The notes under the pieces: model-generated
Told to the model about the DNA's origin: nothing
Seen by the model: only the letters and a program-made list of their open reading frames with translations
Database searches by the model: none
Position numbers and translations under genes: made by a program
Shown: positions 15,487 through 23,878 of the stretch, piece by piece
Numbering within the stretch: position 1 is the first letter of the stretch
Layout of the letters: the number at the start of each line of letters is the position of its first letter
From: JBDRGD01 sp043818095
GTDB taxonomy: Bacteria > Chloroflexota > Dehalococcoidia > Dehalococcoidales > RBG-16-60-22
NCBI GenBank assembly: GCA_043818095.1
Contig: JBDRGD010000104.1
Location: 1-49,201, forward strand
Reading direction: 5' to 3'
DNA length: 49,201 nucleotides

Positions 15487-17535
15487 CTATTCCTTCTCCG
15501 CTTTTTCCTCTGCCTGTCTCTCCGCGATTATCTTCTGGGACAGGTGCGCGGGCACCTCTTCATAGTGGCTGAAGGTCGCCGTATAGTTGGCGCGCCCCTG
15601 CGTCATGGACCTCAGGTCGATGGCGTAACGCTGGACTTCCGCCAGCGGGGCCTGCGCCTCGATTTCATTCCAGTCACCGGCGGGGTTCATCCCCAGCACC
15701 CGGGCACGCTTGGTGTTAAGGTCGCCGATGATGTCCCCGGTGAGGTCGTTCGGAACCATTATCTTCATGATGACCACCGGTTCCAGCAGTATCGGCTGCC
15801 CCTGGGAGAGCCCCCTCTTCAGCGCCTGCGACCCGGCGATTTTGAAGCAGATTTCCGAGGAGTCTACCGGGTGGAAACTGCCGTCATAGAGCACCGCTTT
15901 GACATCCGTCACGGGATAGTGCGCCAGCACCCCCGCATGGAAGCCCTCGTTGACCCCCTTTTCCACCGCCGGGATGTAGTTCTTGGGAACGGAGCCGCCT
16001 ACGACCCTCTCCCCGAACTCATTGCCCGTGCCCCGCGGTAAAGGCTCCACTTCCAGGAGCACGTGGCCGTACTGACCGTGTCCGCCCGTCTGCTTCCTGT
16101 GCTTGTATTCGGACTTCGTTGGCGTCATGATGGTTTCCTTGTAGGGGACCTTGGGCGTCGCCAAATCCACGTTGACGCTGAACTTGCGCGCCATCTTCTC
16201 CGCCGTTACCTCCAGGTGGGTCTCCCCGATACCCAGCAGCAGCACCTCGGCGGTATCCATTTCCCGCCGCACCCGGATGGCCATATCTTCCTCCGCCATG
16301 CGCGCCAGCGCGGGACCCATCTTGTCTACGTCTACCTTGGTGCGGGGATAGACCGACAGCGAGTAAATCGGCTCCGGGAAGTCCACGGGCTCCAGCTTTA
16401 CCGGCTTGTCCTGGCGGCAAAGGGTATCGCCCGTGCTGGTGACGTTCAGTTTCGCCACGGCGCCGATGTCCCCCGCCACCACCCTGGCCACGGCTTCCTG
16501 GTTCTTGCCCCGCAGCATGTAAAGCTGCCCGATGCGTTCGGCGGCATTCCGGTTGGCGTTCCACGCCTGGGCGTTGCTCTCAATCGTGCCGCTGTAAACG
16601 CGGAAGTAGGTCAGTCTGCCCACGTAGGGGTCGGCACTGGTCTTGAACACCAGCGCCGCCAGCGGGCCCGCCGGGTCTGGTTTCAGGTCACTTCCCGCGG
16701 CGCTCACCGCCGGCGAGGGCAGATAGGCGACCATCGCGTCCAGTAAAAGGCCCATGCCGACGTTCTGCAACGCCGAGCCGACCATTATCGGGACAAGGCT
16801 GCCGCCGGTGATAGCCTTGCCGATGTTCGCCCCCAGTTCTGCCGCGGTCAGCTCTTCCCCGCCGAGGTATTTCTCGATAAGTTTATCGTCGGTCTCGGCA
16901 ATCGCCTCCACCAGTTTCTCGCGGAAAGCCGCGGCCGCGGCCTGGGCCTCCGCGGGGGCCTCCCCTTCCTTCCCTTCCGTGCCGAGATACGCTTTCTGCG
17001 ACAGGACATCCATGACGCCCTTGAAAGTGGTATGAGCTCCGATGGGCACCTGCATGGGCAGACACTTGCTACCGAACCTGTCCTGGATGTTGGCGACCAC
17101 CTTGGCGAAGTCCGCGTTTTCCCGGTCCATCTTGTTCACGAAGATGAAGCGGGGCAGCTTCCGTTCCTCGCAGTAGCCCCAGACCTGGTCCGTGCCTACC
17201 TCCACCCCGGAGTAAGCGTCCACCACGATCAGCGCGGTATCGCTGATACGCAGAGCGGCTCTCACCTCGCCGACAAAGTCCGCGTAGCCGGGGGTGTCCA
17301 GCAGGTTTATCTTGGTATCCTGCCACTCGCAGGGCAGGATGGAAAGGTTGATACTTATCTGGCGCTTGTTCTCTTCCGGGTCATAATCGGAGACCGCAGA
17401 GCCCTCGGACACCTTGCCCAGGCGCGTCGTCGCCTTGGCGGTAAAGAGGATTGCCTCCGCCAGCGAAGTCTTCCCCGCTCCCGAGTGGGACAATAAGACC
17501 GTATTCCTGATAGCCTCCGTGCCGTATTCCTTCAT
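15487..17535 (-). CDS. Elongation factor G-like protein (EF-G2 type)
   Basis: The 682 residues have the five-domain EF-G layout: G1 SHSGAGKTS (about residue 16), G3 DTPGYADF, G4 NKMD, then EF-G domains II-V with HLEVTAEKMARKF and the late VVIMKIMVPNDLTGDIIGDLN. The G1 motif lacks the usual HIDAGKTT form, and the switch I segment reads SDYDPEENKRQISIN instead of the canonical ERGITI type. These traits place it with the EF-G-like paralogues rather than the main translocase. Its role is not known; ribosome recycling or stress functions have been proposed for such paralogues. AGGTG precedes the ATG. It is a single-gene unit with its own promoter. Confidence 0.9.
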   Translation of the reverse strand: MKEYGTEAIRNTVLLSHSGAGKTSLAEAILFTAKATTRLGKVSEGSAVSDYDPEENKRQISINLSILPCEWQDTKINLLDTPGYADFVGEVRAALRISDTALIVVDAYSGVEVGTDQVWGYCEERKLPRFIFVNKMDRENADFAKVVANIQDRFGSKCLPMQVPIGAHTTFKGVMDVLSQKAYLGTEGKEGEAPAEAQAAAAAFREKLVEAIAETDDKLIEKYLGGEELTAAELGANIGKAITGGSLVPIMVGSALQNVGMGLLLDAMVAYLPSPAVSAAGSDLKPDPAGPLAALVFKTSADPYVGRLTYFRVYSGTIESNAQAWNANRNAAERIGQLYMLRGKNQEAVARVVAGDIGAVAKLNVTSTGDTLCRQDKPVKLEPVDFPEPIYSLSVYPRTKVDVDKMGPALARMAEEDMAIRVRREMDTAEVLLLGIGETHLEVTAEKMARKFSVNVDLATPKVPYKETIMTPTKSEYKHRKQTGGHGQYGHVLLEVEPLPRGTGNEFGERVVGGSVPKNYIPAVEKGVNEGFHAGVLAHYPVTDVKAVLYDGSFHPVDSSEICFKIAGSQALKRGLSQGQPILLEPVVIMKIMVPNDLTGDIIGDLNTKRARVLGMNPAGDWNEIEAQAPLAEVQRYAIDLRSMTQGRANYTATFSHYEEVPAHLSQKIIAERQAEEKAEKE

Positions 17536-17569
17536 CTAAGCACCTGCCCTTTCTCTTGGTCAACGCCTT

Positions 17570-17599
17570 ATTATACTTACCTTTAAGGGGGAACGGCAA
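17570..17599 (-). promoter_or_regulatory. Promoter of the EF-G-like gene
   Basis: On the minus strand TTGCCG (17599-17594) and a perfect TATAAT (17575-17570) are spaced by 18 bases. The start codon is 35 bases beyond the -10 box. Confidence 0.65.
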
Positions 17600-17757
17600 G
17601 CGCATCAGCCCGGAAGGAAATAAATGAGGAGACCCCCTCTTCTAAATTTAAGTAAATATCCCGAAAGCCGGGGAAATCAAGCCTGCAATAACGGCGGGAA
17701 AGCAGGAAAAACCCTTAACTCACAATATCGATAGACGGCTTGGCGATGAATCACCTA

Positions 17758-17787
17758 TTGACGGTTAATCTCCGGCAGGAATATAAT
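17758..17787 (+). promoter_or_regulatory. Promoter of the TRAP transporter operon
   Basis: TTGACG (17758-17763) and TATAAT (17782-17787) are spaced by 18 bases. A leader of about 135 bases follows before dctP. I see no recognised riboswitch in it. The remainder of 17600-17757 holds no gene I can support. Confidence 0.65.
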
Positions 17788-17928
17788 TATTGTTATACCA
17801 CAAAGTAACTCATTGAACCTGAAACGTGCGAAGAGGAGTTAAAAGGGGGTGAGGTCAGCACAAGTCATAAATATTATAAAAGCAAAAGTGACTTTTCATC
17901 GTCGGAATGAATCCAGGAGGATATGGTA

Positions 17929-19017
17929 ATGGGAAGAAAAAATCTGGCGGTCCTGTTAATAAGCGTCTTATTAATCTCCTTATTCATGTTTTCGTCTTTC
18001 ATGGTATCCTGTTCTCAACCGGCGCCAGCGCCATCACCGGCGCCGTCATCGGCCCCGGCGTCCTCAAAAGTATTTGAGCTGACCTTTAACGCGGTATGGC
18101 CGGAAGCCTGGCCGGGCACCCCGGCCATGAAGCGTTTTATCAGTGAAGCCGATGCCCGCAGCGGTGGCCGGATTAAGATGACTTTCTACCCGGCCGGAGG
18201 TCTCGGCACGAATGGCGAGAGTATTGAGAACCTGGGCAAGGGCGTCATCGATATTACCGGCGACTCACCGCTTTTCGTCGCCGGCGCCTTCCCGATAAGC
18301 ACCCTCGCGACCCTGCCCTTCCTTTTCTCGCCCCAGGCAAGCCAGCCGGCAATCTTCTGGGACCTCTACTACCGCGGATACCTCAAGGCGGAATATGACC
18401 GCCGCAACATGGTGCCGCTGGCAATGGTAGGCACCGAGGTGTTCCGTCTTTTCCTGAAGGGAGACAAGATTACCAAACTGGACGACTTCAAGGGCAGGCT
18501 CATCAGGGACCCCGGCGGATACTGGTCCCAGTTCCTGAAAGCACTGGGGGCAAGCCCCACGGTAGTCATCCCCCCGGAAGTCTACAATGCGCTTGAGCGC
18601 GGCATGGTAAGCGGCGGCGTCATGGGCAGCGGCCTTTCCAAGGCTTTCAAGATGGACGAGCAGTGGACTTCAGTCCTGATGGAAGGGTTTGGCCAGACGG
18701 CCAACGGCATCTACATGAACCGCGACAAGTGGTACGCCCTGCCGGACGACCTGAAGGCGATTATGCTGGAGCTCCGCCCCGAGTTTGAAGGGTGGCTGCT
18801 GGACGGCATGGATCAGGGTGACCGGAGTTACACCGCCGAGATGGCGGCCAAGGGGATTGAGCTTTACCGGCTCGACCCCGCCGAGCTGAAGAAATGGCAG
18901 GACGCCGCCAAGCCGATACTGGCTGGCTGGATTACCGACATGAACAGCCAGAGCATCCCCGGGCAGGAAATCATGGATATCGTGCTCAAGGACCTGCAGA
19001 AATATAACTGGCGGTAA
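17929..19017 (+). CDS. dctP: TRAP transporter solute-binding lipoprotein (DctP family)
   Basis: DctP captures the substrate outside the cell and hands it to the DctQM membrane unit. The 362 residues have a lipoprotein signal peptide ending in MVSC and a Pro/Ala/Ser linker before the domain begins at VFELTFNAVWP. The family's carboxylate-binding arginine is probably in GRLIRDPGGYW. Two in-frame ATGs are available; 17929 is chosen because AGGAGG ends 8 bases before it, whereas 17923 would leave only 2. It heads the dctPQM operon. The substrate cannot be read from the sequence; organic acids are usual. Confidence 0.92.
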   Translation: MGRKNLAVLLISVLLISLFMFSSFMVSCSQPAPAPSPAPSSAPASSKVFELTFNAVWPEAWPGTPAMKRFISEADARSGGRIKMTFYPAGGLGTNGESIENLGKGVIDITGDSPLFVAGAFPISTLATLPFLFSPQASQPAIFWDLYYRGYLKAEYDRRNMVPLAMVGTEVFRLFLKGDKITKLDDFKGRLIRDPGGYWSQFLKALGASPTVVIPPEVYNALERGMVSGGVMGSGLSKAFKMDEQWTSVLMEGFGQTANGIYMNRDKWYALPDDLKAIMLELRPEFEGWLLDGMDQGDRSYTAEMAAKGIELYRLDPAELKKWQDAAKPILAGWITDMNSQSIPGQEIMDIVLKDLQKYNWR

Positions 19018-19043
19018 CCGGTAGCAACATCTGGTTATACAGA

Positions 19044-19556
19044 GTGAGTAAAAGCAACCGCGGAATCATACACAGCCTGAAAAAAAGCGGGAACACGGCA
19101 AGCCAGGGGTCGCTCTGGCTTGCCGTGATTGCATTGACGGTCCTGGTGCTGCTGATTGTCGTCCACGTGGCGGGACGCTACTTTTTCAAAGCGCCGGTGC
19201 AGGGCGCGGTGGAGATTGCCCAGTCCGCCATGGTGCTCATCGTTTTCGCATCCATGGCCTATGTTACCCTGAAACGGGGCAACGTCAAGGTTACGCTTGT
19301 TACCACCCATTTTCCGGAAGGTGTCCAGACCTATTTGGAGGCGGCAATGAGCCTCATCGGCGCCGCTATCTTCGCCATCATCAGCTGGCAACTGGCTCTG
19401 ACGATAATAGAAGCGTGGCAGCAAAACATGTACACAGACTCCCTGAGGTTACCGGTCTTCCCGCTGAAAGTGGTGGCGACGATCGCCACCCTGGTAATGT
19501 GCGCCGAGCTCCTGATAAGGTCTGTCAGGCTGCTGCTGAAAAGGGGGGGGCGATAA
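19044..19556 (+). CDS. dctQ: TRAP transporter small permease (DctQ family)
   Basis: The 170 residues show four hydrophobic helices in the DctQ pattern, with VHVAGRYFFKAPVQGAVEIAQ after the first and the conserved FASMAYVTLKRGNVKVTLV after the second. DctQ is the small membrane subunit that joins DctP and DctM. The start is a GTG at 19044 with no strong ribosome-binding site, 26 bases after dctP, so it probably depends on coupling. The stop is directly followed by the dctM ATG. Confidence 0.9.
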   Translation: MSKSNRGIIHSLKKSGNTASQGSLWLAVIALTVLVLLIVVHVAGRYFFKAPVQGAVEIAQSAMVLIVFASMAYVTLKRGNVKVTLVTTHFPEGVQTYLEAAMSLIGAAIFAIISWQLALTIIEAWQQNMYTDSLRLPVFPLKVVATIATLVMCAELLIRSVRLLLKRGGR

Positions 19557-20861
19557 ATGTCGCCGCCCCTGGTTGGTGCCATCGGGTTCGTGGTGATGCT
19601 CCTGCTCATCCTGCTCGGCTTGCCCATCGGCTTTTCCATGATGCTCATCGCCGTCGTCGGGACGGCTTACTTCACCAATCTACACGCCAGCTTCTCTCTC
19701 GTGGGCATCATCCCTTACACCACCTCCTTCAGCTATCTCTTCGCGGTGGTGCCCCTTTTTACCTTTATGGGGATGATCAGCTATGAAATCGGAATAACTA
19801 CCGGGGCCTACCGGGCGCTGTACAAATGGCTGGGGGCGCTGCCGGGAGGACTGGCGATGGCGACCATCGGGGCCTGCGCCGCTTTTGCGGCGACCTGCGG
19901 TTCCAGCCTGGCGGGCGCTGCCAGCATGAGCAAAGTGGCGGCACCGGAAATGTTCCAGTATAAATATGACCCCAAGCTGGTGACCGGCTCTATCGCCGCG
20001 GGCGGCACCCTGGGCATCCTGATTCCCCCGAGCATCGGCTTTATCGTTTACGGGATGATTACGGAAACGTCCATCGGGCAGCTTTTCATCGCCGGCTTTT
20101 TCCCCGGCCTGCTCCTCTCCGGTCTGTTCATGCTCGGTATCTACGTCATGGTGAAGCGCAACCCGAAGATGGGACCTCCCGGACCCGGAACGAACTGGCG
20201 GGAAAGGCTCATTGCCATCAAGGACTTCTGGCAGATAGCTTTCCTGTTCCTGCTGGTCATCGGGGGAATTTATGCCGGCGTTTTTACGCCTACGGAAGCC
20301 GCGGCGGTGGGTGCCTTCGTTGCCGTGGTCCTCGGCCTGGTGCAGAAGAAGCTTACCGGGGAAAAACTGATGCGCTCTTTCCGGGAGACCGTGCATACCA
20401 CGGGCATGCTTTTTGTAGTGGTGATTGCCGCCATGCTCTTTAACTACTTCATCGGATTGAGCCGGATTCCCCTCGTCCTCGCCGATATCATCGGCGCCCT
20501 GGGTCTGTCCCGGTATCTAATCCTGACTTTTATCCTCGTTGCCCTTATCTTCCTGGGCTGCATCATGGATGCCATGGCGATGATTCTGCTGACCATGCCC
20601 ATCCTGTTCCCGGTGGTCATCGGGCTCGGGTTCGACCCCGTCTGGTTCGGTGTCATCACCGTCATCATGATGGAGGCGGGGCTGATTACGCCGCCGATTG
20701 GCCTGAACGTATACATCGTCTCGGGGGCTATCCCGGAAGTGCCCCTTGAGGACGTCTTCCGGGGGATACCGATTTTCCTGCTACTGATGATTGTCTGCGT
20801 CATCATCCTGACGTTTTTCCCGCAGATTGCCCTCTTTCTCCCTAATCTGACCATGTCCTGA
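19557..20861 (+). CDS. dctM: TRAP transporter large permease (DctM family)
   Basis: DctM is the ion-coupled transport subunit. The 434 residues contain about twelve hydrophobic helices and clear family motifs: AAFAATCGSSLAGAASMSKVA (about residues 103-123), GGTLGILIPPSIGFIVYG, FTPTEAAAVGAF and MMEAGLITPPIGLNVYIVSG. The gene starts immediately after the dctQ stop. A hairpin with a T-rich tail lies at its 3' end. Together with dctP and dctQ it makes a complete transporter. Confidence 0.95.
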   Translation: MSPPLVGAIGFVVMLLLILLGLPIGFSMMLIAVVGTAYFTNLHASFSLVGIIPYTTSFSYLFAVVPLFTFMGMISYEIGITTGAYRALYKWLGALPGGLAMATIGACAAFAATCGSSLAGAASMSKVAAPEMFQYKYDPKLVTGSIAAGGTLGILIPPSIGFIVYGMITETSIGQLFIAGFFPGLLLSGLFMLGIYVMVKRNPKMGPPGPGTNWRERLIAIKDFWQIAFLFLLVIGGIYAGVFTPTEAAAVGAFVAVVLGLVQKKLTGEKLMRSFRETVHTTGMLFVVVIAAMLFNYFIGLSRIPLVLADIIGALGLSRYLILTFILVALIFLGCIMDAMAMILLTMPILFPVVIGLGFDPVWFGVITVIMMEAGLITPPIGLNVYIVSGAIPEVPLEDVFRGIPIFLLLMIVCVIILTFFPQIALFLPNLTMS

Positions 20862-20895
20862 TACCGCCGGTATCACCCCTTCTTTTGTTTTCCCT
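20860..20895 (+). terminator. Probable terminator after dctM
   Basis: GATACC-GCC-GGTATC (20860-20874) forms a short hairpin and is followed by ACCCCTTCTTTTGTTTT. The stem is only six pairs, so termination may be partial and the downstream DUF1445 gene may still be co-expressed. Confidence 0.45.
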
Positions 20896-20949
20896 CAGGC
20901 TGATGTGCTATTCTACTAATAATCCCGAGTTCCGACTGGAGGTAACGCA

Positions 20950-21759
20950 ATGAGCGTGTTAACCGTAGAGGGCCAGCAGTATGCAGGTATGAAACCCGCG
21001 GAATTCCGTGAAATAGCGCGGCGCGGAGAGTACACGGGAAATACCAGGGACGTCTGCCGGGGCTACGCCCGCTTCGCCGTGGCCATCATGCCCAGGGAGT
21101 ACGCCCTCGACTTTTTCATGCTCAGCCAGCGCCAGCCTGCTACTTTTCCGATTATCGATGTCACCGACCCCGGTTCACCGCATCCGGGACAAACGGCACC
21201 GCGGGGGGACCTGCGTACCGACCTCACCAGCTACCACGTTTTCGTTAACGGGAAACTGGAGGCGGAGGTTAACGACATCACCTCCTACTGGCGTGACGAC
21301 CTTGTCGGCTTCCTGACCGGCTGCAGCGTGGGCTTCGATTCCGCGTTAGAGGCCGCCGGTATCCAGTTCCGGCTCCTGGGGGTCTACAACACGGACCGGC
21401 AAATGTCCGGCGGGCGGCTGCACGGCACCATGCGCACTACGGGGCGGCTGGTGAAAGGGGGCCGGGACGTTGTCCGGACGATTCACATCGCTTCCCGGTA
21501 TCCTGCTTATCACGGGGCACCGATACACGTGGGCGACCCGGCGCTCATCGACATTAAAGACCTCTACCACCCGGATGTGTTCGCCATGAGGGAAGCTATC
21601 CCGCCCCGGGAACCGGACGAGGTCCCCATGTTCTGGGGCTGCGGCATGAGCCTGAAATCGGTAGCGATGGAGAGCAAAATACCGCTGCTGATTACGGACG
21701 GCGTCGCCGCGATGTTCGTCACGGACCTGAAGGAAAGCGACCTGGCGATTATCCCCTGA
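20950..21759 (+). CDS. DUF1445 / D-glutamate cyclase-like hydro-lyase family protein
   Basis: The 269 residues match the DUF1445 family (D-glutamate cyclase, YcsI-like) in length and in motifs: CRGYARFAVAIMPREYALDF, the FLTGCSVGFDSALEAAGI segment around residue 122-140, and the C-terminal FWGCGMSLKSVAMESKIPLLITD. A mammalian relative converts D-glutamate to 5-oxo-D-proline; bacterial members are mostly untested. GGAGG lies 8 bases before the ATG. The position just downstream of a TRAP transporter suggests it acts on an imported hydroxy or amino acid, which is inference. Confidence 0.85.
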   Translation: MSVLTVEGQQYAGMKPAEFREIARRGEYTGNTRDVCRGYARFAVAIMPREYALDFFMLSQRQPATFPIIDVTDPGSPHPGQTAPRGDLRTDLTSYHVFVNGKLEAEVNDITSYWRDDLVGFLTGCSVGFDSALEAAGIQFRLLGVYNTDRQMSGGRLHGTMRTTGRLVKGGRDVVRTIHIASRYPAYHGAPIHVGDPALIDIKDLYHPDVFAMREAIPPREPDEVPMFWGCGMSLKSVAMESKIPLLITDGVAAMFVTDLKESDLAIIP

Positions 21760-21770
21760 CGACGACCTGT

Positions 21771-22319
21771 TTACCTGACGAGCAGCGGGGTAATAAACGT
21801 CTCGATAATGGCGGCGGGGAGCAGCAGCAGCGCGGCGATACCCAGGTATTTCAGGTTCTGCTTGAATTTGGGCAGCAACTCCAGCCGCGCGTCCGGTAAT
21901 ACCACGGCGCGCATCATCGCGACGCCGAAGTTGAGCGCCGCCGCCCCGCCCAGAATCAGCGCCGGCAGCTCGAAAACGCCGTGCGGCAGGATACCGGCCA
22001 GGACAAAACCCAGGGACCTCTGCGAGACGACCATCGCCGCGATGAAGGCAATCAGCCAGCCGTTGAGCAGCATGGATATTATAGGCATGAGGCACAGCAG
22101 CGGGCTGAAAGCGAAGCTGACCAGCAGCGCCGTGACGTTTTTCAGGTAGATAAAGACCGCCGTGCCGAAGGTAAACGGGGTGAGAATTCCCGCCAGCTCG
22201 CGGAGACGGGCGATATCCCCCCCCAACAGTTCGGCGAGCGGCTGCGTGACCGTCAAGCCCAGGGCAAAACCGCTGAAGAAGAGCCCCGCCGCGATAACCA
22301 CCCACCACCGGAACCTCAT
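21771..22319 (-). CDS. SpoIIM-like (DUF95) membrane protein
   Basis: The 182 residues have five to six hydrophobic helices and the family hallmark GILPHGVFELPALILGGAAAL (about residues 108-128, of which I quote the core). SpoIIM itself acts in peptidoglycan remodelling during engulfment in endospore formers, but homologues are common in bacteria and archaea that do not sporulate, and no other sporulation gene is visible here. Its ATG overlaps the stop of the nitroreductase gene (TAATG), so the two are translationally coupled. Confidence 0.85.
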   Translation of the reverse strand: MRFRWWVVIAAGLFFSGFALGLTVTQPLAELLGGDIARLRELAGILTPFTFGTAVFIYLKNVTALLVSFAFSPLLCLMPIISMLLNGWLIAFIAAMVVSQRSLGFVLAGILPHGVFELPALILGGAAALNFGVAMMRAVVLPDARLELLPKFKQNLKYLGIAALLLLPAAIIETFITPLLVR

Positions 22320-22894
22320 TACTTCACCTGCCCGTATCTTTCGTAGAAAATGATCTCGGCAAGCTCTTTCCTCCCAGGGTTTTTCCCCTCCTGTTCCGGG
22401 TAACCCAGCGGCGTGAGAGAGACCACGGCATGGCTCTCCGGAACGCCCAGCAGCGCCGCCACTCTGGCGGCGTCGAACTGGCCGACCTGCACCGTGCCGA
22501 GCCCCAGGGCATGGGCGGCCAGCGCCAGGTTCTGCATCGCCAGGGCGACATCGAACATATACCAGTCACCCTTGTCCGTCGCCGGAATGCCCGCGTCGTA
22601 GCCCGACTTCCCCAGCACCGCACAGCCCACAATCACCACGGGGGCGTTGATAATCGCTTTTGTCGAGGGGTTGTCCCTCAGCCCGTCCGGCACGGAAATC
22701 TTGATGAGGCACTCCGCCAGCGCGGCCTTTACGCCCGCGTCCCGGACAACGATAAAGCGCGCGCACTGGGTATTTTTCCAGGAAGGCGCCCACCGCGCCG
22801 CTTCCAGGACCGCCTGCACCGCGTCATCCGCCACCGGGTCGGCAGTATACCTGCGGATACTCCGCCGGGTCCTGATAGCTTCCATCACGTCCAT
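22319..22894 (-). CDS. Nitroreductase-family flavoprotein
   Basis: The 191 residues start MDVMEAIRTRRSIRRYTADPV, the usual FMN-binding start of the family, followed by EAARWAPSWKNTQCARF and the later AAHALGLGTVQVGQFD with LTPLGYPEQEGKNP. Such enzymes bind FMN, form dimers and reduce nitro groups, quinones or related compounds with NAD(P)H; the true substrate is unknown. TAGGAGG lies 6 bases before the ATG at 22894, which supports this start over the internal Met4. The stop overlaps the next gene's start by one base. Confidence 0.9.
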   Translation of the reverse strand: MDVMEAIRTRRSIRRYTADPVADDAVQAVLEAARWAPSWKNTQCARFIVVRDAGVKAALAECLIKISVPDGLRDNPSTKAIINAPVVIVGCAVLGKSGYDAGIPATDKGDWYMFDVALAMQNLALAAHALGLGTVQVGQFDAARVAALLGVPESHAVVSLTPLGYPEQEGKNPGRKELAEIIFYERYGQVK

Positions 22895-22904
22895 CGTGCG
22901 CCTC

Positions 22905-23549
22905 CTATGAGCTTTCTTCTTCCCAGGCTTCCTCCCCTATCAGGGAGACGAAACGGCAGCCGCCCAGGTTCTGCACCCGGTTATTCTTCTCGCCGCGGGT
23001 AATCCTGGTGAGTTCCTGGAGGTAACGGGAGCCGACCGGAATCATCATCCGCCCGCCCACGGCCAGCTGTCTCATCAGCGCCGCCGGTACTCGGGGCGCC
23101 GCCGCCGTGACGATGATGGCCTCGTAGGGCGCTTCCGGGGGCCAGCCCAGCTCTTTCCCGGCGGGATGGAACTCGATGTTGCGGTAGCCCAGGCCGTCCA
23201 GGGTCATCCGCGCCTGCGCCATCAGCGGCGCCAGGCGCTCCACGGTGATGACCCGCGCCGCCAGCCCGGCGAGGAGCGCCGTCTGGTAGCCGCTGCCGGT
23301 GCCGACCTCCAAAACCTTTTCCCCGCCCGCAAGCTCCAGGGCCTCCGTCATCAGGGCAATAATATAGGGCTGGGAAATGGTCTGTTCCAGACCGATGGGG
23401 AGCGGCCGGTCTTCGTAAGCCTGGTGCCTGACCTCCGCGGGGACGAACTGCTCCCGCGGCACCCGTGACATCGCGGCGAGTACCCGCTTGTCCCTGATTT
23501 CCGTGCCGAGGTGAGCCACCAGTCCGGCTCGCTGTGCTGCAAAGTCCAT
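22905..23549 (-). CDS. pcm: Protein-L-isoaspartate O-methyltransferase
   Basis: Pcm methylates isoaspartyl residues in aged proteins to start their repair. The 214 residues contain PREQFVP, the family's LPIGLEQTISQPYIIALMTE segment, and the SAM-binding motif VLEVGTGSGYQTALLAGLA (about residues 79-97), then GWPPEAPYEAIIVTAAAP. Length is normal. The gene is transcribed with the nitroreductase and SpoIIM-like genes downstream; the spacing to the next start is 10 bases. Confidence 0.94.
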   Translation of the reverse strand: MDFAAQRAGLVAHLGTEIRDKRVLAAMSRVPREQFVPAEVRHQAYEDRPLPIGLEQTISQPYIIALMTEALELAGGEKVLEVGTGSGYQTALLAGLAARVITVERLAPLMAQARMTLDGLGYRNIEFHPAGKELGWPPEAPYEAIIVTAAAPRVPAALMRQLAVGGRMMIPVGSRYLQELTRITRGEKNNRVQNLGGCRFVSLIGEEAWEEESS

Positions 23550-23570
23550 CTTGACGCGGGGACCGCCCGA

Positions 23571-23861
23571 CTATTTTACGAAAATCGCCAGAATCACGAG
23601 GATGACGATGATGATACCGGCGAAGATACCAATCTTTTTCAGCTCGTCCAGGACGTAACCGTAGCGCGCCGGCGCCGGCCTGGCGGAAACGCCCGGCGGC
23701 TTTGCGGCGGCGGGAATGTTCGCCGGACGCGGGGTGGCTTTTATCTCCACGGGTGCAGCGGGGGTCGCTACCGGCGATGGTCCCGTCACGGAACGCTGCA
23801 TCGCCCGGCTCTTCTTACTGGTAAGCCGCTTTGCTTTCGCGTGTTTTCCTTTTCCTGCCAT
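23571..23861 (-). CDS. Small basic protein with C-terminal membrane helix, unknown function
   Basis: I do not recognise this 96-residue protein. It has a Lys-rich start (MAGKGKHAKAKRLTSKKS), a Pro/Ala-rich middle that should be disordered, and one strong hydrophobic helix at the end (IGIFAGIIIVILVILAIFV) followed by a lone Lys. The layout is that of a tail-anchored protein with a cytoplasmic basic region, which could bind nucleic acid or acidic lipids. It lies 21 bases upstream of pcm and just downstream of the recombinase gene, in the same direction. Confidence 0.6.
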   Translation of the reverse strand: MAGKGKHAKAKRLTSKKSRAMQRSVTGPSPVATPAAPVEIKATPRPANIPAAAKPPGVSARPAPARYGYVLDELKKIGIFAGIIIVILVILAIFVK

Positions 23862-23878
23862 ATGCTCTTATTCCTTAA

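Noticed and set aside
21771..22319. Evidence of sporulation from the SpoIIM-like gene
   Set aside because: The family is widespread outside spore formers and no other sporulation gene is present.
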